Origin: Streptomyces qinglanensis | GTDB lineage: Bacteria > Actinomycetota > Actinomycetes > Streptomycetales > Streptomycetaceae | Direction of reading: 5' to 3' | Length of the DNA stretch: 64,000 nt | NCBI RefSeq assembly: GCF_900111245.1 | Contig: NZ_FOGO01000002.1 | Span: forward strand, 372,001 to 436,000 | Part shown: in pieces, positions 38,975 to 46,984 of the stretch | How positions within the stretch are numbered: position 1 is the stretch's first letter | Layout: each line of letters opens with the position of its first letter | The notes under the pieces: generated by a model | The model's database searches: none | Told to the model about the DNA's origin: nothing | The model's input: only the letters and a program-made list of their open reading frames with translations | Translations under genes and position numbers: made by a program

Positions 38975-39721
38975 ATGCCCATCAAGACGCTGTCGATTCC
39001 CACCGCGGACGGTCGGGCCGACGCTTTCGCCGCCCTTCCCGACAGTGCCGGACAGCACCCGGGGGTGCTGATGTACGGGGACGCTTTCGGCGACCGGCCC
39101 GTGCTGCGCGAACTCGCCCAGGAACTGGCCGGGCACGGGTACTACGTGCTCGTCCCCAACTTCTTCTACCGGAGCGGCCCGGCACCGGTGATCGAACTCC
39201 CCGAGCACATCGGGGACGAGGCCCGGGACGAGGCCATCGGCAAGCTGATGCCTCTGATCGAGGCGCACACCGACGACCGGATCGTGCGCGACGCCGAGTC
39301 CTGCCTGGAGTTCCTCTCCGCGCAGCCGGAGGTCCGCCCCGGACCCGCTGCGGTGACCGGCTACTGCATCGGCGGCCTCCTGGCGGTGCGCACGGCGTCG
39401 GCCTTCCCCGACCGGGTGGCTGCCGTCGCCGGGTTCCACGGTCCGGTGGGCGCCGACGAGCCGGGCAGCCTGCACTCCCTGCTCTCCAGGATCACCGCCG
39501 AGGTCCACCTCGGGCACGCGGAGAGCGATCTGACGCCGGAGGCCCTCGGTGAGCTGAACCAGGCGCTGGACGCCGCCGGGGTCCGCTACACCTCGGAGAT
39601 CTACCCCGGCACGCTGCACGGCTACACGATGTCCGACACCGACGCCTTCAGCCCGGCGGGGCTGCAGCGCCACTGGGACCGGCTGCTGCCGCTCCTCGCC
39701 CGCACACTGGGCGACGGCTGA
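38975..39721 (+). CDS. Dienelactone hydrolase family protein
   Basis: 248 residues with an alpha/beta-hydrolase fold. GVLMYGDAFGDRPVLRELAQELAGHGYYVLVPNFFYR comes near the start. The nucleophile elbow GYCIGG near residue 129 has Cys, as expected for dienelactone hydrolases rather than serine esterases. Acid and base are in GHAESDLTPE and YPGTLHGYTMSDTDAFS. It is likely a cytosolic hydrolase of lactones or esters; the physiological substrate is unknown. ATG with AGGAGG upstream. Unrelated in position to the eroded copy at 36.4 kb. Confidence 0.9.
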   Translation: MPIKTLSIPTADGRADAFAALPDSAGQHPGVLMYGDAFGDRPVLRELAQELAGHGYYVLVPNFFYRSGPAPVIELPEHIGDEARDEAIGKLMPLIEAHTDDRIVRDAESCLEFLSAQPEVRPGPAAVTGYCIGGLLAVRTASAFPDRVAAVAGFHGPVGADEPGSLHSLLSRITAEVHLGHAESDLTPEALGELNQALDAAGVRYTSEIYPGTLHGYTMSDTDAFSPAGLQRHWDRLLPLLARTLGDG

Positions 39722-39857
39722 GACGGCTGAGACGGCTGAGGGTCCGGCCGGGGAAGCCGGGGCGGCGGATGTCGGGAGCTCGTGGACCACGACGTGTACG
39801 CGGCTCGGGGCGCCCGGCCGGTGCTCTGCGGGTACGGGCCCGGAGTAGGGTCGGAGC

Positions 39858-40142
39858 ATGCAGTTCCTGGTGATGACCCGGCGGTACAGCGACCGCTACT
39901 CCGAGGAGGAGTTCGCCGCTGTGCTCCCCGAGGAGACCGCGGTGGTGCGGAAGTTGTACGCGGACGGGGTACTGCGGCAGATCTGGCTGCGCGGGGACGG
40001 GCCGGGGGCCTGCTTCCTGCTGGAGGCCGGCTCGCCGGAGGAGGCGCAGGCGGCCGTGGACACCCTTCCGCTGGCCCGGAAGGGGATGTCGGAGTTCCGC
40101 GTGGTGCCGCTCCGGCCCTACGGCGGCTTCGGACCGCGCTGA
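39858..40142 (+). CDS. YciI/muconolactone isomerase-like small protein
   Basis: 94 residues: MQFLVMTRRYSDRYSEEEFAAVLPEETAVVRKLYADGVLRQIWLRGDGPGACFLLEAGSPEEAQAAVDTLPLARKGMSEFRVVPLRPYGGFG. The single ferredoxin-like module with a final V-P-L-R-P-Y resembles the muconolactone-delta-isomerase/YciI superfamily, which forms small dimeric barrels. Catalytic function cannot be assigned. Confidence 0.75.
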   Translation: MQFLVMTRRYSDRYSEEEFAAVLPEETAVVRKLYADGVLRQIWLRGDGPGACFLLEAGSPEEAQAAVDTLPLARKGMSEFRVVPLRPYGGFGPR

Positions 40143-40230
40143 CGCCGGTCCCGGGGCGCCGCCGCGGTGTGCTGCGGTCCGATGCGGTCGGCAGGGGTCG
40201 TTGTCAGTGGGGTGGGGCATGCTTGCGGAC

Positions 40231-40806
40231 ATGAGTGCGGATGCGGTCGGGGTTTCCGGTATGGGCGCGGGTGCTTCGGAGTTGGGCCGGATCGAGGGAG
40301 CGCTGCGGGCGTCCTGGGGCGCGGACACCTGCTCCCCGGACGATCTGGAACGCGCGGGCTGGAGCCCGGCGAACCCCGCGTGGGGGCAGTGCGACGTGAC
40401 GGCGCTGGTGGTGCAGGACCTGCTGGGCGGAGAGCTGATGTGCGGGGAGGTGTACGGAGTGCACGGCGGTCGGCAGGGATTCCACTGGTGGAACAGACTG
40501 CCGGACGGTTCCGAGATCGACCTCACCCGCGACCGGTTCCACGCCGGTCAGGTCGTCATGGAGGGTGTCTCCGTGCCGCGCCCGATGCGCCACTCGCTGC
40601 GCAGGGGCGAGGAGTACGCGCTGCTGCGCGGGCGGGTGTGGCAGCGGCTCGGCATCCCCGCGGGGAGCGCGGCAGCGGGTTCCGCGGCGGGTCCGGGCGG
40701 TGGTGCGGTTCCGGGTGGTGCGGGGGCCTGCGGCGCGGGTTCCTGGACCGGGCCCGTCACCAGGGGCTCGGTGACCTCCTGCCGAGAGCGGCGCGGCGCC
40801 GCCTGA
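40231..40806 (+). CDS. YunG family protein
   Basis: 191 residues. The conserved part is IEGALRASWGADTCSPDDLERAGWSPANPAWGQCDVTALVVQDLLGGELMCGEV ... HWWNRLPDGSEIDLTRDRF. The invariant Cys (GQCDVTA), His (FHWWN) and Asp (EIDLTRDQF-like) resemble a papain-like or transglutaminase arrangement, but function is unknown. The C-terminal 50 residues are Gly/Ala-rich and probably disordered. ATG at 40219 is an alternative start. Confidence 0.72.
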   Translation: MSADAVGVSGMGAGASELGRIEGALRASWGADTCSPDDLERAGWSPANPAWGQCDVTALVVQDLLGGELMCGEVYGVHGGRQGFHWWNRLPDGSEIDLTRDRFHAGQVVMEGVSVPRPMRHSLRRGEEYALLRGRVWQRLGIPAGSAAAGSAAGPGGGAVPGGAGACGAGSWTGPVTRGSVTSCRERRGAA

Positions 40807-40908
40807 GCCGGTTGCGGCCTGGGCGGCCTGCGCGGCTTGTGAATTCTGCGCGGCTTGTGAGGTCTGTGCGGCAGCCCTGGGCGTGGCGGGGCCCTGCGGC
40901 GGCTCCGT

Positions 40909-41409
40909 TCAGGTCAGCGGCATCTTGAAGCCGAGATGCGATGCCTGGAAGCCCAGGCGCTCGTAGAAGCGGTGCGCCTCGACGCGGGTGGCGTCGGAGG
41001 TGAGTTGGACCAGCACGCTCTCCTGGCGCCGGGACTCGGCGACGGCCCACTCGATGAGCCGGGTGCCCAGACCGCTGCCGCGCAGATCGGTGTGCACCCG
41101 TACGGCCTCGATGAGGGAGCGGGTGGAGCCGCGGCGGGACAGTCCCGGGATGATCGTCAGGTGCAGGGTGCCGACTGCTCTGCCGTCGATCTCGGCGACG
41201 ACGAGGTGCTGGTGCGGGTCGGCGTCGATCCGCTCGAACGCGGCGCGGTACGGGGCGAGGTCGGAGGGGGTCTCGCGGGTGGCCCCGAGGGCGTCGTCGG
41301 CGAGCATGGCGACGATCGCGGGGACGTCCTCGGCCCGCGCCCGGCGGACGGTGAGGTCCGCCGCGGGCGTCTCGGCGGGGGTCCCCGCGCTGCCGGAAGT
41401 CGTGGTCAT
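40909..41409 (-). CDS. GNAT family N-acetyltransferase
   Basis: 166 residues: LTVRRARAEDVPAIVAMLADDALG ... HLVVAEIDGRAVGTLHLTIIPGLSRRGSTRSLIEAVRVHTDLRGSGLGTRLIEWAVAESRRQESVLVQLTSDATRVEAHRFYERLGFQASHLGFKM. The acetyl-CoA pyrophosphate loop R-G-S-G-L-G and the C-terminal RFYERLGF are standard GNAT features. The substrate is unknown. The start is ambiguous between GTG 41418 and ATG 41409. Confidence 0.9.
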   Translation of the reverse strand: MTTTSGSAGTPAETPAADLTVRRARAEDVPAIVAMLADDALGATRETPSDLAPYRAAFERIDADPHQHLVVAEIDGRAVGTLHLTIIPGLSRRGSTRSLIEAVRVHTDLRGSGLGTRLIEWAVAESRRQESVLVQLTSDATRVEAHRFYERLGFQASHLGFKMPLT

Positions 41410-41452
41410 CCTCCGCACTGTACGCCCCGGGGCCGCGGGAGCGGCCGAACGG

Positions 41453-41914
41453 TCACTCCGCGGGCCGGGTGGGGGCGAGTGCGCGGACGGCGGCGGCCAG
41501 GGGGGCGAGTTCGGGTCGGGACTCGGCCGCGGCCAGGGCCTCCTTGAGTGCGGTGTCGTGCGTGGGACGTGCCGCTTCCAGCAGCGCGTGGCCCTGCTCG
41601 GTGACGTCGGTGTAGATGCCGCGCCGGTCGTCGGGGCACAGGTAGCGGCGGAGCAGTCCGCGCTCTTCCAGCCGGCTGACCAGGCGGGTCGTCGCGCTCT
41701 GGCTGAGGACGACGGTGTCGGCGAGCTGGTTCATCCGGAAGTGGCCGCCGTCTCCGTCGTGTTGTTCGCTCAGGACGTCCAGCAGCGAGAACTCGCGGAC
41801 GCTGAGCCCGTGTGCGGCGTGCAGCGCCCGTTCGATGTGGGCCTCGATCCGGCCGTGCAGCGCGGAGAGCGCGCACCAGCCCTGTGCGAGGCCCAGATCG
41901 GCATGGCGTGACAT
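41453..41914 (-). CDS. MarR family transcriptional regulator
   Basis: 153 residues with a winged helix: GLSVREFSLLDVLSEQHDGDGGHFRMNQLADTVVLSQSATTRLVSRLEERGLLRRYLCPDDRRGIYTDVTEQGHALLE. The D-D-R-R-G wing is the MarR hallmark. It is divergent from an MFS exporter, the standard arrangement for a MarR-repressed pump whose ligand releases the repressor. GGAG precedes the ATG. Confidence 0.92.
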   Translation of the reverse strand: MSRHADLGLAQGWCALSALHGRIEAHIERALHAAHGLSVREFSLLDVLSEQHDGDGGHFRMNQLADTVVLSQSATTRLVSRLEERGLLRRYLCPDDRRGIYTDVTEQGHALLEAARPTHDTALKEALAAAESRPELAPLAAAVRALAPTRPAE

Positions 41915-42193
41915 GAAGGGGCTCCTCTCCCGGCCGCCGTCCGGCTGTCCGTGCTTCCGGCCGCCGTCCGGCTGTCCGTGCTTCCGGCCGTTCGTTCGGC
42001 CCGGCCGACCGTTCTCCCGTCCGGCCGCCCGTACCCCGCACCACCGGGGCGAACCTGTGCGCGCCGGCCGGTGCGGACCTGCGCGCCTCCCAGACTAGAG
42101 CATCTCCGCAATAGTCGACGCTTGCATATATCCCGCGTCTGCAATTAATGTCGGCGCTTGTAATCGTCTTACGCATTGGAAGGTTCCCCGCTC
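41915..42193. other. Divergent marR-MFS region with direct repeat
   Basis: About 280 bp. The marR-proximal part contains two copies of a 24-bp unit (CCGTCCGGCTGTCCGTGCTT) around 41938-41985. The MFS-proximal part is AT-richer and holds a candidate operator (next entry). Confidence 0.55.
42122..42144. promoter_or_regulatory. Candidate MarR operator
   Basis: TTGCA and TGCAA arms are separated by 13 bp, with CGCTTG(C/T)A repeated at 42118-42126 and 42154-42161. The location, between the divergent marR and MFS genes and within 75 bp of the MFS start, suggests a repressor site. Arms are short, so confidence is modest. Confidence 0.4.
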
Positions 42194-43627
42194 ATGCCTC
42201 TCGCCCTGCTGGCGCTCGCCATCGGCGCCTTCGGCATCGGGACCACCGAGTTCGTGATCATGGGCCTGCTGCCCGAGGTCGCCGCAGAGTTCGGGGTCTC
42301 CATCCCCACCGCCGGATATCTGGCCTCCGGCTACGCGGTCGGGGTGCTGCTGGGCGCTCCGGTCCTCGCCGTCCTGGGCACCCGGATCTCCCGCAAGCGG
42401 ATGCTGATGCTGCTGATGGGGCTGTTCGTGCTGGGCAACCTGGTCTCCGCACTCGCGCCCGCCTTCGGCGTGATGCTCGCTGGCCGGGTCATCGCCTCGC
42501 TCGCGCACGGTGCCTTCTTCGGCATCGGCTCGATCGTCGCGGCCGGACTGGTGGCCCCGCACCGCAAGGCCGCGGCCATCTCCCTGATGTTCACCGGGCT
42601 GACCCTCGCGAACGTGGTCGGTGTGCCGCTGGGCACCCTGCTGGGACAGCAGGCGGGCTGGCGCCTCACCTTCGTGGCCGTCGCCGGGCTGGGAGTGGTG
42701 GGGCTGGCGGGCGTCGCCGCGCTGGTACCCCGGGACGTCCCGGCTCCGGCTCCGAGCCCGGCCCCGGACGGCCCCGTCCCCGCGCGCGGACCGCGTCCCC
42801 GCACCGGCCGGATCCGCGACGAACTGGCCGCCTTCCGCAACGTCCAGGTGCTGCTCGCGATGGGGATGACCGTGCTCGGCTTCGGCGGGGTCTTCGCCGC
42901 GATCACCTACATCGCGCCGATGATGACGGAGGCGGCCGGGTACGCCGACACGTCCGTGACCTGGCTGCTCGTCCTCTTCGGCATCGGCATGGTCGCGGGG
43001 AACCTGGTCGGCGGCCGGTTCGCGGACCGGGCCCTGCTGCCCATGCTGTGCATCGCCCTGGTCGCACTGGCCGGGACGCTTGCCGCGTTCACCGCCACCG
43101 CGCACGACAAGGCGGCGGCCGCCGTCACGCTGACGCTGATCGGCGCGTTCGGGTTCGCCACGGTCCCGCCGCTGCAGAAGCGGGTGCTCGACCAGACGGC
43201 GAACGCACCGACCCTCGCCTCGGCCATGAACATCGGCGCCTTCAACCTCGGCAACGCGCTCGCCACCTGGCTCGGCGGGCTGGTCCTCGGGGCCGGCTTC
43301 GGCCCGACGTCACCGAACATGGCGGGCGCCGGGCTGGCCCTGGGCGCCCTGGCGCTGGCGGTGACCTCCGCGCTCCTGGAGCGGCGCGGCCCTCGCGGCG
43401 CCGCCCCGGCGCCCCGGAGCGGGCTCAGGGCGCGGGCTGCCGGGGCGGCCGCAGCGGGTGGCGCCGCCGAGCCGGAGCCCGCGTACGCCGGGACCGGGCC
43501 GTCCGCGGGCGCCGGGACCGGGCCGTCCGCGGACGCCGTCCGGGCAGCCCCCGGCGGGCCGTCAGCCGACAGCCTGCCGTCCGGAGGCCGAGGCCGCTGG
43601 CCGGCCCCGCCGGCCGACGGCGGGTGA
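42194..43627 (+). CDS. MFS transporter (AraJ/Cmx-like DHA1)
   Basis: 477 residues from MPLALLALAIGAFGIGTTEFVIMGLLPEVAAEFGVSIPTAGYLASGYAVGVLLGAPVLAVLGTRISRKRMLMLLMGLF. The G-T-T-E-F-V-I-M-G-L-L-P motif is diagnostic of the AraJ/chloramphenicol-type efflux branch. Twelve helices end near SALLERRG, then a long Ala/Gly/Pro tail of no obvious function follows. The ATG has GGAAGG ten bases upstream. Probably repressed by the divergent MarR protein. Its 3' end overlaps the next minus-strand gene by 66 bp. Confidence 0.92.
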   Translation: MPLALLALAIGAFGIGTTEFVIMGLLPEVAAEFGVSIPTAGYLASGYAVGVLLGAPVLAVLGTRISRKRMLMLLMGLFVLGNLVSALAPAFGVMLAGRVIASLAHGAFFGIGSIVAAGLVAPHRKAAAISLMFTGLTLANVVGVPLGTLLGQQAGWRLTFVAVAGLGVVGLAGVAALVPRDVPAPAPSPAPDGPVPARGPRPRTGRIRDELAAFRNVQVLLAMGMTVLGFGGVFAAITYIAPMMTEAAGYADTSVTWLLVLFGIGMVAGNLVGGRFADRALLPMLCIALVALAGTLAAFTATAHDKAAAAVTLTLIGAFGFATVPPLQKRVLDQTANAPTLASAMNIGAFNLGNALATWLGGLVLGAGFGPTSPNMAGAGLALGALALAVTSALLERRGPRGAAPAPRSGLRARAAGAAAAGGAAEPEPAYAGTGPSAGAGTGPSADAVRAAPGGPSADSLPSGGRGRWPAPPADGG

Positions 43628-44185
43628 CCGGTCCTGGCCTCCGGGCTCGGGTGCCCCGGTCTGCGGGCCCGGCACCGCTGACCGGCGGCGGCTCACCGGG
43701 GCGCTGCGGCGGCCCCGCTTGGTCCGCCCCCAGGGCTTCAGCATCGAGATGACGGTCATGAACGTATAGGCGCCCAGCGAGACGAGCGGTGGGATCACCA
43801 GCTCGTACGGCAGGATCGGGCGGCCCGCGGCCACGTCGGCGACCGTGCTGTCGATCCGTGTCCGGAAGAGGAGCACGCTCGCCAGGATGGCGGCCAGCGT
43901 GAGCCAGAACTTGATCCACACCCACCAGTACCGGGCCAGCCCCCAGCGGGTGCCCACCGACAGCAGCACGCCGCTGGCCAGGGTGAGCAGCGCGAGCGGG
44001 GCCAGCAGCCAGTCGGCGAAGACCTTCATCGAGCGGTAGGACGCCTCGGCTGCGGGGCCGGACCCGGTCAGGGCCGCGGTGAGCCCGAGCGCGAGCAGGC
44101 ACAGCGTCATGCCGAGCCAGCCGGCCGAGGAGCAGACGTGGAGCGCGAGAGTGCCTCTGCGGGCACGTCGGGACAGTTGCGGCAT
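43562..44185 (-). CDS. Four-helix membrane protein (DUF2269-like)
   Basis: 207 residues from MPQLSRRARRGTLALHVCSSAGWLGMTLCLLALGLTAALTG. Four membrane segments follow: LHVCSSAGWLGMTLCLLALGL, VFADWLLAPLALLTLASGVLLSVG, WWVWIKFWLTLAAILASVLLF and YELVIPPLVSLGAYTFMTVISM. The motif H-V-C-S-S-A-G-W-L-G is common in small Streptomyces integral membrane proteins of unknown role. The C-terminus is basic and disordered, reading through the tail-to-tail overlap with the MFS gene. Confidence 0.75.
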   Translation of the reverse strand: MPQLSRRARRGTLALHVCSSAGWLGMTLCLLALGLTAALTGSGPAAEASYRSMKVFADWLLAPLALLTLASGVLLSVGTRWGLARYWWVWIKFWLTLAAILASVLLFRTRIDSTVADVAAGRPILPYELVIPPLVSLGAYTFMTVISMLKPWGRTKRGRRSAPVSRRRSAVPGPQTGAPEPGGQDRSPAVGRRGRPAASASGRQAVG

Positions 44186-44496
44186 GCCCTCGACTGTCCC
44201 GCTGTCCGGCGTCCGGGGCGTCCGACGGCGGGAGTATCGGGGGCTACTCGGCTCCGAGTACGCGGCGCGGCCGGGCGCGGGGTGCCCGCGCCCGGCACGG
44301 TCCCTGCCCGCGCCCGGCCGCCGTCCGTACCTGCTCCCGGCCGCCGTCCGTACCCGCGCCCGGCGGTGGCACTCTGCGGCCGCGACAGCGCGGCGCCCGG
44401 TGTCCGGCGCCCGGTGTCCAGCGCCGGTATTCGGTGTCCGGTGTCCGGCGTCCGGATTCGGGATCCCGGTCGACCCGCGCCCGTACGATCGCCGGT
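44186..44496. other. Repeat-rich gene-free gap
   Basis: About 310 bp between divergent genes. It contains repeated blocks of CCCGGCCGCCGTCCGTAC (about 44305-44355) and of CGGTGTCCGGCG (about 44397-44455). No gene or obvious operator was seen. Confidence 0.5.
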
Positions 44497-45207
44497 ATGC
44501 ATCCGGCTCAGCATCCGAATCCGCGACCGATGCCGGGAGAACGCCGCCCCCGGCTCCATCTCTTCGACCTCGACGGCACCTTGCTGTACGGTTCGGCGGC
44601 CTCCGTGGAGATATCCCGGCAGCTCGGAGTCGACGCCGAGATCCGGGATCTCGAACGGGCATTTGCGGAACGCAAACTGACACCGCCGCAGTTCGCCCTC
44701 CGGGCGTGTGCGCTGTGGTCGGCGCTCAACGACGAGATCGTGTCCGCGGCCTTCTCGGCCGCGCCGTGGCTGACGGGCATCCCTGAGGTGTGGGCCGGGC
44801 TCAGGGCGGAGGGTGAGCGCTGCGCCGTGATTTCCCTCTCGCCGGATTTCTTTGTGCGGCGACTACAGGATTGGGGGGCCGAGGTTACCCACGGTTCGCG
44901 GTGGCCGGAGGTTCCGCGCGCAATTCCGAACGGAAGTACGAAGTATCCGGCGCGTCCCCTCGATCCCGCCGGGATTCTTTCGCCCTCGTCGAAGGTGAAG
45001 ATCGCGGAGCAGCTCTGCGCCCAATTCGGGCTCCGGCTGGAGGACTGCGTGGCGTACGGGGACTCCCTCTCCGACGCGGAGCTGTTCGCCGCCGTGCCGG
45101 TCTCCGTGGCGGTGAACGCCGACCACCACGTCCGCTCCCTCGCCTCCCACCACTACACCGGAAGTGATCTCCGGGAGGCCCACGGACTCGTCTCCGCGGC
45201 ACGGTAA
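44497..45207 (+). CDS. HAD-IB family phosphatase (SerB-like)
   Basis: 236 residues. HAD motifs are complete: motif I LFDLDGTLL (nucleophile Asp near residue 23), motif II VISLSPDFF, motif III lysine in PSSKVKIAEQL and motif IV VAYGDSLSDAELF. The helical cap between motifs I and II (ISRQLGVDAEIRDLERAFAERKLTPPQFALRA) resembles phosphoserine phosphatase-type enzymes. It would hydrolyse a small phosphomonoester; serine phosphate is possible but not proven. ATG 44530 is an alternative start. Confidence 0.87.
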   Translation: MHPAQHPNPRPMPGERRPRLHLFDLDGTLLYGSAASVEISRQLGVDAEIRDLERAFAERKLTPPQFALRACALWSALNDEIVSAAFSAAPWLTGIPEVWAGLRAEGERCAVISLSPDFFVRRLQDWGAEVTHGSRWPEVPRAIPNGSTKYPARPLDPAGILSPSSKVKIAEQLCAQFGLRLEDCVAYGDSLSDAELFAAVPVSVAVNADHHVRSLASHHYTGSDLREAHGLVSAAR

Positions 45208-45418
45208 TTCCTGCACGGGTTCCGAATGGCGGAATTCGCGGGAACCGCGAACGGGGGTTGTGGCGTGAAGGCTTCACGGTATGGTCGGGTCCCTCCCGCA
45301 TCGTGCAGTAAGGAGTGCAAAGCGTTCTGGGCACGGTGTTCACAGGGGGCGGTTCACCGGAACTTTCGGAACACGGATGTGCACAGAACGTCCGGAAGAG
45401 GTACGAGGCGAGGCGAGC

Positions 45419-46876
45419 ATGACCACCATGTCGGGCAGCGACGGTGCGTCCGCCGGTGGCAGCGGCGGACGGGGATGGTTCACCCCGGCGTCCGATGCCG
45501 CATCCGCGGAGCGCCCCGCGCCAGGCGCACCTGACGCGGTACCGTCCCAGCAGACCGCGGGGACGGCCGCACCGGAACCGGAACCGGAACATGAACCGGA
45601 ACCCGAACACGCGCACGAGCCGGAGGCGGCTCCCGAACCTGTGGCGGGCGCCCCGGCGGCCGCCGCCGAGCGGACGGCTCCCGCCGGGCCCGCGAACCCC
45701 GGGCCCGCCGGCTCCGGGCCCGCCGGCCCCGCGGCCGACCAGCTCGGCGACTCCGAACTGATCGGAGCCTCCATGGCGGAGCTGGAACGTTCCGCCGACT
45801 CGGCGACCGCCTACTTCTACGCGCTGCTGTTCGTCCAGTACCCGCACCTGCGCGAGATGTTCCCGGCTGCCATGGACGGCCAGCGCGACCGGCTCTTCCG
45901 CGCGCTGCTGACCGCCGTACGCCTCTTCGACGACGGCAAGCTGCTCGGCGAGTACCTCGCCGGGCTGGGCCGGGGCCACCGCAAGTACGGAACCGTGCCC
46001 GCCCACTACCCGGCCGTCGGCGAGTGCCTGATGGCCGCGATCGCGCGCTACGCACCCGACACCTGGGGCCCGCGCACCGAGGCGGCCTGGGTGCGCGCCT
46101 ACACCGCGATCTCCCAGACGATGATCGACGCGGCGGCCGAGGACGAGCGCCGGGCGCCCGCCTGGTGGGACGCGGAGATCGTCTCGCACGAACTGCGCAC
46201 CTCGGAGATCGCCGTGATCACGGTGCGCCCCGACCAGCCGTACCCGTTCCGCGCCGGGCAGTACACCAGCCTGGAGACGCCCTGGTGGCCCCGGGTGTGG
46301 CGGCACTACTCGTTCGCGTCGGCGCCCCGTCCCGACGGTCTGCTGACCTTCCACGTGAAGTCCGTGCCCGCCGGGTGGGTCTCCACGGCGCTGGTGCAGC
46401 GCGCCCGCCCCGGCGACGTGCTGCGGCTCGGCCCGCCCGCGGGTTCGATGCTCGTCGACCACGAGGCCGACAGCGGGCTGCTCTGCCTGGGCGGCGGGAC
46501 CGGTATCGCCCCCATCAAGGCGCTGATCGAGGACGTGGTCAGCCGGGGGCGGGCGCGTCCGGTCGAGGTCTTCTACGGGGCCCGCACCGACCACGACCTC
46601 TACGACCTGGAGACGATGCTGCGCCTCCAGGACAGCCACCGGTGGCTGTCGGTGCGCCCCGTCGTCGCGGCGGGCGCGGCCTCGGCCGCCGAGGCGCTCG
46701 CGGGTGAGCTTCCGGACGCGGTACGCAGATACGGCCCCTGGCCCGCGTACGACGGCTATCTCTCCGGGCCGCCCGGAATGATCAGGACCGGGGTCGAGAC
46801 ACTGCGCGGGCTCGGGATTCCGACGCACCGAATACGGCACGATTCCCTCGACGAACTGGTCGTGCAGGGGGCGTAG
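45419..46876 (+). CDS. Flavohaemoglobin-like globin/FAD/NAD reductase
   Basis: 485 residues. The first 105 or so are a disordered Pro/Glu/Ala tail with an EPEPEHEPEPEHAHEPE run. A globin domain follows (DSELIGASMAELERSADSATAYFYALLFVQYPHLREMFPAAMDGQRDRLFRALLTAV ... LGRGHRKYGTVPAHYPAVGECLMAA), with the proximal-His region at RGHRKYG and HYP. The reductase part has the FAD motif WRHYSFASAPR and the NAD-binding LCLGGGTGIAPIKALIEDV. The family performs nitric oxide dioxygenation or related electron transfer. ATG preceded by GAGGCGAGGCGAG. Followed by a PNPOx-family gene on the same strand. Confidence 0.9.
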   Translation: MTTMSGSDGASAGGSGGRGWFTPASDAASAERPAPGAPDAVPSQQTAGTAAPEPEPEHEPEPEHAHEPEAAPEPVAGAPAAAAERTAPAGPANPGPAGSGPAGPAADQLGDSELIGASMAELERSADSATAYFYALLFVQYPHLREMFPAAMDGQRDRLFRALLTAVRLFDDGKLLGEYLAGLGRGHRKYGTVPAHYPAVGECLMAAIARYAPDTWGPRTEAAWVRAYTAISQTMIDAAAEDERRAPAWWDAEIVSHELRTSEIAVITVRPDQPYPFRAGQYTSLETPWWPRVWRHYSFASAPRPDGLLTFHVKSVPAGWVSTALVQRARPGDVLRLGPPAGSMLVDHEADSGLLCLGGGTGIAPIKALIEDVVSRGRARPVEVFYGARTDHDLYDLETMLRLQDSHRWLSVRPVVAAGAASAAEALAGELPDAVRRYGPWPAYDGYLSGPPGMIRTGVETLRGLGIPTHRIRHDSLDELVVQGA

Positions 46877-46984
46877 GTGGTGGGGTGTTCGGATCGCGGC
46901 TGCCGGGAGCCGGTCACCCGGGGCGGGTAGTCCGGGGCCGGCCGCGGGGCAGCCGTCCGGTCGGCCGGTCGAGGAAAGGGACGA

